The translations under genes were made by a program, and so were the position numbers. The notes beneath the pieces are model-generated. The model did not search any database. It saw only the letters and a program-made list of their open reading frames with translations, and was not told the DNA's origin. A stretch of 64,000 bases of DNA from Thermococcus pacificus (GTDB lineage: Archaea > Methanobacteriota_B > Thermococci > Thermococcales > Thermococcaceae), in the NCBI RefSeq assembly GCF_002214485.1, contig NZ_CP015102.1, positions 1,612,001 to 1,676,000 on the forward strand, written 5' to 3'. Within the stretch, counting starts at the first letter, position 1. Each line of letters begins with the position of its first letter. Below, one piece after another: positions 15,867 to 22,621 of the stretch.

Positions 15867-16328
15867 TCAAAGCGTGTAATCCAGCACCTTCTCAGCCTCT
15901 TCAATGTGCTCAGGATAAACGTTCTTGATCTCCGGGTGGAGGGCCTTGATGACCCTACCGACGAGCACGAAGAGGGTTCCGGCTATGGTGGGAAGCTCGT
16001 TTACGACCTCCTCCTCGAGCGGTATGTCGCCGGGTATCTTCTTGAGGACGAACTTTCTGATGGGCTCCATCTGGACCTTCTCGTCCTCTATGACTGCCCT
16101 GAAGAGGTTCATGCTGTTTTTGAAGCCCTTGGTAATGGGTATGTGCCTGAGCTTTATCGTCTCGCTCCCCTCGGCCATGGCGTTCTCATAGGCAACCTCA
16201 AAGAGGTCGGCGAGCTTCTTCTCGACGATGTCCATCATTTCCTCGGCGCGTGGCTTGATTACCGCGAGCTCACACGTCCTCTCCAGTATCTTCTGGAGCT
16301 GCGGGTAGGGGATTATCATCTCCGCCAT
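15867..16328 (-). CDS. DUF1931 family protein with tandem histone-like folds
   Basis: Protein of 153 aa. It opens [18 protein letters not shown] and carries two histone-fold-like halves: about 8-70 ([20 protein letters not shown], then [12 protein letters not shown]) and about 80-150 ([20 protein letters not shown]). The family is known from an Aquifex structure with paired histone folds; DNA binding has been suggested but not settled. Two ATG codons lie close; the one at 16328 has GGAGGTGAT at proper distance, while that at 16334 touches the ribosome site. It is unlinked to canonical histone genes. Confidence 0.8.
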   Translation of the reverse strand: MAEMIIPYPQLQKILERTCELAVIKPRAEEMMDIVEKKLADLFEVAYENAMAEGSETIKLRHIPITKGFKNSMNLFRAVIEDEKVQMEPIRKFVLKKIPGDIPLEEEVVNELPTIAGTLFVLVGRVIKALHPEIKNVYPEHIEEAEKVLDYTL

Positions 16329-16390
16329 GGCCATCACCTCCGTGTTTTTGCCAGGATATTTTAGTAACATAAGGTATATAAAAATTTCGC

Positions 16391-16711
16391 TCAGAACAGA
16401 AGAACGAGGATCAAAAGAAGGGCAAAAATCAGCGGGCCGAGGAGGAAAACGGCTATAGCGCTCTCGTCCGTTGGCTTTTCGGGGCCATACTTCTGGACGA
16501 GTTGGAGGCCTACAAAGAAGCCCGCGGAGATGCCAATGAACCATCCAAGGAGGTTCCCTTGGAAACGGTAAGGGGTGAAGAGAACAATAGCCCCAAAGAG
16601 TACGAGGACGCCAAGTAGGGCCCTTGCAACGCTTCTCTGCTTCAAAACGAGGACGTAGGACAGGGCCCACACAATGGTGAAGATAAAGCCCATAACGAGC
16701 TCCGGGAGCAT
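16391..16711 (-). CDS. Small four-helix membrane protein, unknown function
   Basis: Unrecognised protein of 106 aa, nearly all hydrophobic. Helices are at about residues 4-22, 30-46, 53-70 and 85-106, the last ending in [10 protein letters not shown] charged loop ([11 protein letters not shown]) separates the third and fourth. The start follows GAGGTGGTACA. It lies upstream of, and in the same direction as, the DUF1931 gene with 62 bases between them; that gap contains its own AT-rich box, so co-transcription is uncertain. Confidence 0.6.
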   Translation of the reverse strand: MLPELVMGFIFTIVWALSYVLVLKQRSVARALLGVLVLFGAIVLFTPYRFQGNLLGWFIGISAGFFVGLQLVQKYGPEKPTDESAIAVFLLGPLIFALLLILVLLF

Positions 16712-16999
16712 TGTACCACCTCGTTTAATCTTGTGGAGAATAATAAAAGGTTAACGCTAACCTAAGAACCTCATGCCTAGCCTCCAACTATGATGGCCTC
16801 GTCAATTCTCCTTCATCGCAGGGAACTGGCGAAGAAGGGTGTAAAACGTCGTCAAAATGCTGGGTGCTCACCAATCTTGTATCATTTAGACCATTATTCC
16901 ATGGAAAGACAAGATAAAGTTTAAGTTTTCGAGGAAATTCTGGATATATGACAACCACGTTAAAAAAGGTTTTTAAGGACGAATGGAGACCCCGTCCTC
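16712..16999. other. Gene-free stretch upstream of the nucleotidyltransferase gene
   Basis: The end holds AAGGTTTTTAAGG (about 16967-16979), the TATA region for the next gene. The first half has a minus-strand open run ending TTFYTLLRQFPAMKEN and a stop, perhaps gene debris. Nothing else was recognised. Confidence 0.3.
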
Positions 17000-17596
17000 A
17001 TGCGGGCAGTGGTCATGGCGTTTCCAGAGAAGAGATGGGAGAACTACACAATCCCAATCAACGACGAGCCGGTAGTGAAGCTCACCGAGAAAAGACTTTT
17101 GATGAGCAAGAGGATTGACGAGGTCTTCACCATCGTCAGAAAGGACAAGCTGAAGACTTACTCCCTCCACGTCTCGAACCCAGTTCCCGTCTCGGCGAGG
17201 AGCAAGATGGAGGCCCTCCTTAAGGCTCTCCCAGATGAGCCCTTCTTCCTCGTTGAGGGCAACATGCCCCTTGTGATGCCGTTCCTCGTGAACTACCTGA
17301 TTGGCCTCTTCTACGAGAACGAACCGGAGGCGCTGATACCCGTCTGGAAGGATGGGACGGCGGAGGTAACTCACGCGGTCTACGAGCCTGACGCGCTGAC
17401 GGACGCAATAGAGGCGGCTTTAGCCGAGGGACACCGGAGCATGAGCAAGATAACCGAGTTCCTCGACTACGAGTCGGTTTCCATAGAGGAGCTCTCCAAG
17501 AGGAACCCCAAGGTGACGCTGAGCTTCTTCAGGGTCAAAAGCTCTCTCGACGTCCGCTTTGCAGAGCAGGCACTTAAGGACTCTGTTAGAGTGTAA
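17000..17596 (+). CDS. MobA-like NTP transferase family protein
   Basis: Protein of 198 aa resembling small archaeal nucleotidyltransferases of the MobA/CobY type, which join a nucleotide to a phosphorylated cofactor precursor. The N-terminus reads MRAVVMAFPEKRWENYTIPI, lacking the usual GGxS/TRxG loop, while VKLTEKRLLMSKRIDEVFTI and FFLVEGNMPLVMPFLVNYLI match the second part of the fold. The altered nucleotide loop makes the precise reaction uncertain. An ATG about 25 bases after AAGGTTTTTAAGG suggests a leaderless or very short-leader transcript. The gene is isolated from other cofactor genes. Confidence 0.55.
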   Translation: MRAVVMAFPEKRWENYTIPINDEPVVKLTEKRLLMSKRIDEVFTIVRKDKLKTYSLHVSNPVPVSARSKMEALLKALPDEPFFLVEGNMPLVMPFLVNYLIGLFYENEPEALIPVWKDGTAEVTHAVYEPDALTDAIEAALAEGHRSMSKITEFLDYESVSIEELSKRNPKVTLSFFRVKSSLDVRFAEQALKDSVRV

Positions 17597-17706
17597 ATCT
17601 GCCGGTGATCTTCAGTCTGATGGCCGCCGCAGGGCGGCCGGTTTCTGCCCCAAAAGTGTGCAGAGTGTTGATTCTAAAAAATAGAAACTCCTGGGGCCTC
17701 TGGCCC

Positions 17707-18228
17707 TCACGCCACTTCCACCATTTTTCTCACTGTTTTTGCAACCCCAACGGCTATGCCTGCCTTCAGGACGTCAAACGGCACGAAGGGAAGCACGCCG
17801 AGTTTGAACGCTTTTCCAAAGTCGCCGGCCATGAAGAGGCACAGGCGGAGCCAGCCGAGGGCGTAGATTACCACCACACCGAACAGCGAGCCAGCGGTCA
17901 TGCCCCAGACGCTTTCACCTGTTTTCTCGGTGATGTAGCCTGCCAGAAACGCCGCTATGGGGAACGCGAGCAGGTAGCCCCCGGTCGGGCCATAGATGTG
18001 GGCAAAGCCGCCCGAGAACTCCGCGAAGACTGGAAAACCGACCGCACCCGCCACCAAGTAGACCAGCTGACTCACGAGGCCGAGCCTTGAGCCGAGGACA
18101 AGACCGCTCAGCAACACCAGGAGAACCTGGAGGGTGAAGGGCACAGGCCCAATGGGAACCGCTATTTGAGCGCCAACGGCCGTTAGCGCGGCGAAGAGAC
18201 CAGCAAAAGCAACGTCCCTCGCGTTCAT
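17707..18228 (-). CDS. bioY: BioY, substrate-binding (S) component of the biotin ECF transporter
   Basis: Membrane protein of 173 aa that binds biotin for an energy-coupling-factor importer. Six hydrophobic helices are visible, with the N-terminal AALTAVGAQIAVPIGPVPFTLQ and the GPTGGYLLAFPIAAFLAGY segment typical of BioY. The start follows GGTGGTGAC. It is divergent from birA-ecfA-ecfT, with only about 60 bases between starts. A candidate operator and a shared AT-rich box sit there, which supports joint control by biotin. Confidence 0.93.
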   Translation of the reverse strand: MNARDVAFAGLFAALTAVGAQIAVPIGPVPFTLQVLLVLLSGLVLGSRLGLVSQLVYLVAGAVGFPVFAEFSGGFAHIYGPTGGYLLAFPIAAFLAGYITEKTGESVWGMTAGSLFGVVVIYALGWLRLCLFMAGDFGKAFKLGVLPFVPFDVLKAGIAVGVAKTVRKMVEVA

Positions 18229-18249
18229 GTCACCACCCGGGGGGGAGTA

Positions 18250-18280
18250 ACGTTAAGTTTTAAAATAGTTTGGTTAACGA
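18250..18280. promoter_or_regulatory. Candidate BirA operator between bioY and birA
   Basis: Arms aCGTTAAgt (18250-18258) and gGTTAACGa (18272-18280) are inverted repeats sharing CGTTAA/TTAACG. Thirteen bases lie between them, close to the spacing in bacterial BirA operators. The AT-rich centre TTTTAAAATA is readable as a TATA box in both directions, so binding would block both promoters. BirA here has the N-terminal helix-turn-helix needed for this. Confidence 0.5.
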
Positions 18281-18287
18281 AATTTCG

Positions 18288-19031
18288 ATGAGGGGGTTGG
18301 TGCGCGACAGCAGGATAAAAAGGGCAATCCTGAGGGAACTCAGGGAGAAGGAATGCGTTTCTGGAGAATTCCTGGCCGAGAGCCTCGGCGTATCGAGGGT
18401 AGCTGTCTGGAAGAACATCAGAGAGCTTATCTCTCTTGGCTACGAAATAAGGGCCTCTCGAAAGGGGTACTCGCTTGTTTCCAGCCCTGAAAAGCCCTAT
18501 CCCTGGGAGCTGGATGTTCGGGCTTACTACCTTTTGGAAACAACTTCAACAATGGATATTGCATGGAAACTCGCCGAAGCCGAGGAACCTGCAGGGACAT
18601 TTGTAATAGCGGAGAGGCAGACACGGGGCAGGGGCAGGCGGGGAAGGCGCTGGCGTTCCGAAAAGGGAGGTCTTTACTTCTCGGTAATACTGAAACCTGC
18701 CCTGCCCCTCTCCAGGGCTGACGTCCTGCTTGATGAAACCCTCGATTCAATCCTTGACTCCCTGCGGCGATACGGGGTCGATGGGTACATCGAGGATAAC
18801 GGGGTCTATGTTGACGGGAAGAAAATCGCAGGGGTGCTGGTCGAGGTCATGGGGGAGCTCGGTGAGGTCCGCCTTGCCGTCGTGGGGGCAGGGATCAACG
18901 TCTCGAACGAGGTGCCTGAGGGAGCAACTTCACTCTCACTGGAGCTGGGTCGAGCTCCATCCCTCCTGGAGGTGGGGAAGACCCTGTTTCCCACCGTCAA
19001 AGGAAGGCTTTTAAGCGTGAGCCTGGAGTGA
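18288..19031 (+). CDS. birA: Bifunctional biotin--protein ligase and biotin operon repressor BirA
   Basis: Protein of 247 aa. The N-terminal winged helix-turn-helix (about 5-60: AILRELREKECVSGEFLAES, then LGVSRVAVWKNIREL) is the DNA-binding module of repressor-type BirA. The ligase domain follows with TSTMDIAW, the biotinyl-AMP loop QTRGRGRRGRRW and KIAGVLVEVMG. It attaches biotin to the carrier protein of biotin enzymes, in Thermococcales the methylmalonyl-CoA decarboxylase. ATG 18288 fits a leaderless transcript; GTG 18300 after AGGGGGT is an alternative. The C-terminal domain of large BirA proteins is short here. Confidence 0.9.
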   Translation: MRGLVRDSRIKRAILRELREKECVSGEFLAESLGVSRVAVWKNIRELISLGYEIRASRKGYSLVSSPEKPYPWELDVRAYYLLETTSTMDIAWKLAEAEEPAGTFVIAERQTRGRGRRGRRWRSEKGGLYFSVILKPALPLSRADVLLDETLDSILDSLRRYGVDGYIEDNGVYVDGKKIAGVLVEVMGELGEVRLAVVGAGINVSNEVPEGATSLSLELGRAPSLLEVGKTLFPTVKGRLLSVSLE

Positions 19032-19037
19032 GGTTCG

Positions 19038-19829
19038 ATGATCCGGGTTAAAAACCTCTGGCACGTCTACGAGAATGGCAGAGAAGCGCTGAAGGGCGTT
19101 GACTTTGAGATGGGGAGCGAGATAGTCGCCCTAGTCGGCCAGAACGGGAGCGGGAAGACCACGTTTGCGAAGCACCTGAACGGTCTGCTTAAGCCGACGA
19201 AAGGAACGGTGGAGGTAGATGGGCTCGACACGAGGGAGCACACGGTTGCAGAGCTTAGCAGGCTGGTCGGCTACGTCTTCCAGAACCCGGAGCACATGTT
19301 CTTCGAGGAGAGCGTCTTTAGGGAAGTGGCCTTTGGCCCGAGGAACCTCGGGTTAAGCGAGGGCGAGATTGAGGAGCGCGTGAGGTGGGCTTTGAGGGCC
19401 GTCAACCTCGAGGGCTACGAGGAGAGGACGCCGTATTCACTGAGCGGTGGCGAGAAGCAGAGGCTCGCTATAGCCTGCGTCCTGGCGATGAGGCCGAAGT
19501 ACCTGATCCTCGACGAGCCAACCACGGGGCTGGACGGAAGGAGCTCGGCGAGCGTCGTCGAGGCCATACGGAAGCTCCACTCGGAAGGGCACGGCATCCT
19601 CCTGATAACCCACGATATGGAGCTCGTCCTGGAGCTTGCCGAGAGGGTAGTTCTGCTCCACAGGGGAGAGAAGGCCTTTGACGGGCCGGTCGAGGAGTTC
19701 TTCTCACTTGAGCTTCATGATTACGGGCTTGAGAAGCCCGAGTTGCTCAGGATAAGCGAGAAAGTTGGGGTGGGCTTTGTGAAAAGCGTCCCGGAGCTGG
19801 TAGAGGTTCTCGTGGGTGGTGAGAGATGA
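19038..19829 (+). CDS. ECF transporter ATP-binding protein (biotin module)
   Basis: ABC ATPase of 263 aa, the energy subunit of an ECF importer (EcfA/BioM type). It has Walker A GQNGSGKTT, Q-loop VFQNPEHMFFEES with the FQNP signature typical of EcfA proteins, signature SLSGGEKQR, Walker B YLILDEPTTGLD and the H-loop LITHDMELV. It begins six bases after birA and ends overlapping ecfT by ATGA, so birA-ecfA-ecfT form one operon. A dedicated biotin role is inferred from birA and bioY next door; some archaeal ECF modules serve several S components. Confidence 0.9.
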   Translation: MIRVKNLWHVYENGREALKGVDFEMGSEIVALVGQNGSGKTTFAKHLNGLLKPTKGTVEVDGLDTREHTVAELSRLVGYVFQNPEHMFFEESVFREVAFGPRNLGLSEGEIEERVRWALRAVNLEGYEERTPYSLSGGEKQRLAIACVLAMRPKYLILDEPTTGLDGRSSASVVEAIRKLHSEGHGILLITHDMELVLELAERVVLLHRGEKAFDGPVEEFFSLELHDYGLEKPELLRISEKVGVGFVKSVPELVEVLVGGER

Positions 19830-20587
19830 TATACCTGTTCTACTCGGAGAGGGACTCGCTCCTCCACTCCCTTGACCCAAGGGTCAAGATAATCGGAACC
19901 GCTGCTGGGATAGCCGCGATAATGCTCTACAACGACCCCAAGATACTGATACCGCTGTTCTTCGTCTTCCTCGTCATCGGAAGGTTCCTCGGAAAAGTGG
20001 GGATAGGTGAGCAGCTCAGGCTCCTGAAGCCCCTCCTGCCGATAGTCATCATAACGATAGTTGTGTGGCCGTTTATTTACCGGCCGAGGCTTATGGGGCT
20101 CCTCTTCGGAGTTTCGTTCGCCATGAGGCTGCTCACCTTTGCCCTCATCACGTTCCTGCTGCTGATGACGACGAGCCAGAGGGATCTGATCCTCGGCTTC
20201 GTCAGGCTGGGCATGCCCTATGAGTTCGGGCTGACGATATCGATAGCCCTCCGCTACATCCCGACCCTATACATCCTCTCCAGGAACATAATGGACGCCC
20301 AGAGGAGCCGCGGCTGGGAGGTTGAGAAGGGCAACTTCATAGTGAGGGCCAGGAAGATGACGGCGGTTCTAATACCGCTCCTCGTTGCTTCCCTCAAGAC
20401 CGCCCACGAGCTGAGCATAGCCCTCGAGAGCAGGGCCCTCGGGGCATCTGAGAAGAGGACGTTCCTCTACGACATCAGGATGGGGAGGAAGGACTACGCC
20501 GCGGTGGTTCTCATCCTGGCCCTCTTCGCCCTGACCATCTACGTGAGGTACGGCCTCGGGATAGGGCACGTGAGGATATACTCCTGA
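19826..20587 (+). CDS. ECF transporter transmembrane protein EcfT (biotin module)
   Basis: Membrane protein of 253 aa that couples the ATPase to the S component. Four to six hydrophobic helices are visible, the first pair at about residues 25-60. The two cytoplasmic coupling helices carry Ala-Arg-Gly-like motifs: AQRSRGWE (about 156) and ALESRALG (about 195). The N-terminus HSLDPRVKIIG is typical of the CbiQ/EcfT family. Translation is coupled to ecfA by a four-base overlap. The last helix ends close to the C-terminus (YVRYGLGIGHVRIYS). Confidence 0.9.
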   Translation: MIYLFYSERDSLLHSLDPRVKIIGTAAGIAAIMLYNDPKILIPLFFVFLVIGRFLGKVGIGEQLRLLKPLLPIVIITIVVWPFIYRPRLMGLLFGVSFAMRLLTFALITFLLLMTTSQRDLILGFVRLGMPYEFGLTISIALRYIPTLYILSRNIMDAQRSRGWEVEKGNFIVRARKMTAVLIPLLVASLKTAHELSIALESRALGASEKRTFLYDIRMGRKDYAAVVLILALFALTIYVRYGLGIGHVRIYS

Positions 20588-20589
20588 GC

Positions 20590-21225
20590 TCAGAGAAACG
20601 GCCTCACCAGCGAGTCTATCGGTATCGAGTGGTCGCCGACGCTCGCCACGTGTTCGGCGGGCGCGCGGAGAACCGTCAGGTTCATCCTGTAGTGGCCGCG
20701 GTAGGAGCTCGTCCTCAGAACGAGGAGTGCTTCAAAGAGCTCCGGAAGGTCGTAGAGGCGGCGGAACTCTCCGGGCAGGTCAAGCTCGTTGAGCTCCATC
20801 GTGGAGTGGCCGAGAACAAGGGTGATGCCCTTCTTATCGACCAGCCTCCTTATCTCCACGAGCTTCTCCGCGGAGCGGTTCAGAAGTGCCGGGAAGCGGG
20901 AGACGATGACGAGAGAGCCGTCATCAACGATTTTAAGTGCCTCAAGCAGCTCGTCCACAGAATAGACGTTGCCCGCGTAGAGGTTGGAGAGGTCTTCGAC
21001 CAGGTTCCTGAGGGACTTGAGCGAAAGGGAGCTGCCGGGGCCCACGTGGTAGACGGGGCCGTTTTCAAGGGATGAAGCTATGAGGTGGTGCAGAAAAACC
21101 GTCTCGGCAAGCTCGTCGGTGGAGACAATCCCGGATAGGCTTCCCTCGGCAAACGCCAGGGGAAAGGCATCGAAGGGCTTGACCTCCCGCGGTTCGAGCT
21201 CGGCCGGTTTAAAGAACATGGCCAT
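20590..21225 (-). CDS. RecA/RadB-like protein with a degenerate ATP site, function unknown
   Basis: Protein of 211 aa (ATG 21225; ATG 21219 also possible). The strand and helix pattern recalls the RecA/RadB fold: FAEGSLSGIVSTDELAETVF, VYHVGPGSSLSLKSLRNLVE where Walker A would lie, LLEALKIVDDGSLVIVSRFP like a Walker B strand, and GITLVLGHSTMELNEL. There is no GKT/GKS, so ATP binding is doubtful. The transcript seems nearly leaderless (TATA-like ATTATAAATAC about 25 bases upstream). It is convergent with ecfT with two bases between stops. Fold assignment is inference only. Confidence 0.45.
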   Translation of the reverse strand: MAMFFKPAELEPREVKPFDAFPLAFAEGSLSGIVSTDELAETVFLHHLIASSLENGPVYHVGPGSSLSLKSLRNLVEDLSNLYAGNVYSVDELLEALKIVDDGSLVIVSRFPALLNRSAEKLVEIRRLVDKKGITLVLGHSTMELNELDLPGEFRRLYDLPELFEALLVLRTSSYRGHYRMNLTVLRAPAEHVASVGDHSIPIDSLVRPFL

Positions 21226-21286
21226 CGGGGAATTTTGGTTCAAGATGTATTTATAATTTTCCTAGGTCTGCCACAAAAAAGAAGGG

Positions 21287-21682
21287 TCAGAGGGCCGAGA
21301 GGGCCCCTATGGTGAAGAGGCCGAAGGCCGCCAGGAGCATCATTATAACGGCCGCCATCACCGCGGAGAGCAGCCATGCCAGGAAAGCCCTGAGCCAGCC
21401 GGTTTCGAAGACTGTCTTTATGACCCACAGGTTGGCGAGGAAACCCAGGAGCGGCGCCAGGGGCGCGAACACTAGGGCAACAAGGAGCGTCACGATCCCG
21501 CCGAGTATTCCGCCGCCGAGTATGGCTATCATGGACCTTCCGATCGATGCCTTCTCAATGCCGACGAGCTTGCCCGCGAGCGAGAGGAATATGGCCGCTA
21601 TGAACAGTGCGATCAGGAATGAGAGCACCCCCATGACACCCATGGCAGCAAAAAGGGCGGCCCCATGCATGGCTCCAACCAT
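21287..21682 (-). CDS. Small membrane protein, unknown function
   Basis: Unrecognised protein of 131 aa with four hydrophobic helices (about 6-34, 50-70, 72-92 and 98-131) and few charged residues. The arrangement loosely recalls Yip1-like proteins but no motif confirms it. The start follows GAGGTGATGTT, a strong ribosome site. It is in the same direction as the RecA-like gene, with 61 bases between them. Confidence 0.6.
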   Translation of the reverse strand: MVGAMHGAALFAAMGVMGVLSFLIALFIAAIFLSLAGKLVGIEKASIGRSMIAILGGGILGGIVTLLVALVFAPLAPLLGFLANLWVIKTVFETGWLRAFLAWLLSAVMAAVIMMLLAAFGLFTIGALSAL

Positions 21683-21805
21683 AACATCACCTCGGTTTCA
21701 GTAGGCGGAGGGGTTTAATTAGCGTTTCGGGTGGAGCCCTTAGAAAGGTGTTCCCGCCCCCAAAAGGGTTTTAAGCCAACCCTTCAACTCTCGGTGGGTG
21801 TAAAG

Positions 21806-22612
21806 ATGCTGGAATCGGTGTGGCATGAAATATGGTGGTTCTTCCACACTTACTTCTGGGAGCCGATGTTCACGAGGAGCGGCTACAATCCGGTGAACAC
21901 GTTCGTCTACGCGTTCCTCTTGGGACTTGGTGTGATCTACAGCTATCGTTACATAATCAAGCCGCTGAAGATACCCGTCGATGAGAGGCTCTTCTGGGCG
22001 GTAACCCCGATGGTGGTCTTTGGAGCAACGGTTAGGGCGCTTGTGGACGGCGGAGTCCTGCCGAAGAACCCCTTGATTCTCACCCCAGGTGTGTTCTTTA
22101 CGGCCTTCTTCCTCATCGTGCCCGCGATAGCACTGGACGCCAAACTCAAGAGCTATCCCAAGGTAACGATAGCATGGGGCACGATCCTTGCCCTATGGGC
22201 AAACTACCTCCTCGTAACCCACGCAAAGAACTGGGAACCCTACGAGCTGACACTGGTTCACACGGCCGTTAGCTGGGCCGTGATTCTGGCGTTCTACAGG
22301 TGGAGGCCCTTCGATAAGCTCTACCTCTACGCCGTCCTGGCCCACTTCTACGACATGGGCTCGACGGTCGTGGCCATACAATTCTACGGCTACCGCGAGG
22401 TTCACTGGCTGGAGAACATACTCGTCAACCACTTCGGGGCCTACTTCTACTACCCCTGGATAACCATCATACTGGTGGTTGTCTACTACGGCCTGAAATA
22501 CCTGGTGCCGGAAGAGGAGGAGAGGCGCTTCTGGTACCTCGCGATATACATCCTCGGCCTCGGCCCGGCGATAAGGGACCCGGCGCAGCTCGTACTGCAA
22601 ATTCCGGGCTGA
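21806..22612 (+). CDS. DUF63 family membrane protein (first copy)
   Basis: Polytopic membrane protein of 268 aa, conserved in archaea as DUF63. Diagnostic stretches are SGYNPVNTFVYAFLLGLGVI, VDERLFWAVTPMVVFGATVR, the HFYDMGSTVVAIQFYGYREVHWLE segment and the end ILGLGPAIRDPAQL. About eight hydrophobic helices are visible. ATG 21806 follows GGTGGGTG; the frame extends 25 codons further up but without a ribosome site. A paralogue lies at about 55.5 kb with the same motifs. Function is unknown; conserved His, Asp and Glu residues in or near membrane helices could suggest an enzyme. Confidence 0.85.
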   Translation: MLESVWHEIWWFFHTYFWEPMFTRSGYNPVNTFVYAFLLGLGVIYSYRYIIKPLKIPVDERLFWAVTPMVVFGATVRALVDGGVLPKNPLILTPGVFFTAFFLIVPAIALDAKLKSYPKVTIAWGTILALWANYLLVTHAKNWEPYELTLVHTAVSWAVILAFYRWRPFDKLYLYAVLAHFYDMGSTVVAIQFYGYREVHWLENILVNHFGAYFYYPWITIILVVVYYGLKYLVPEEEERRFWYLAIYILGLGPAIRDPAQLVLQIPG

Positions 22613-22621
22613 TGCTCAACC

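Noticed and set aside
16788-16925. Plus-strand open frame (MASSILLHRRELAKKGVKRR...) before the nucleotidyltransferase gene
   Set aside because: No ribosome site, no recognisable family, and codon use unlike the neighbouring genes; probably chance.
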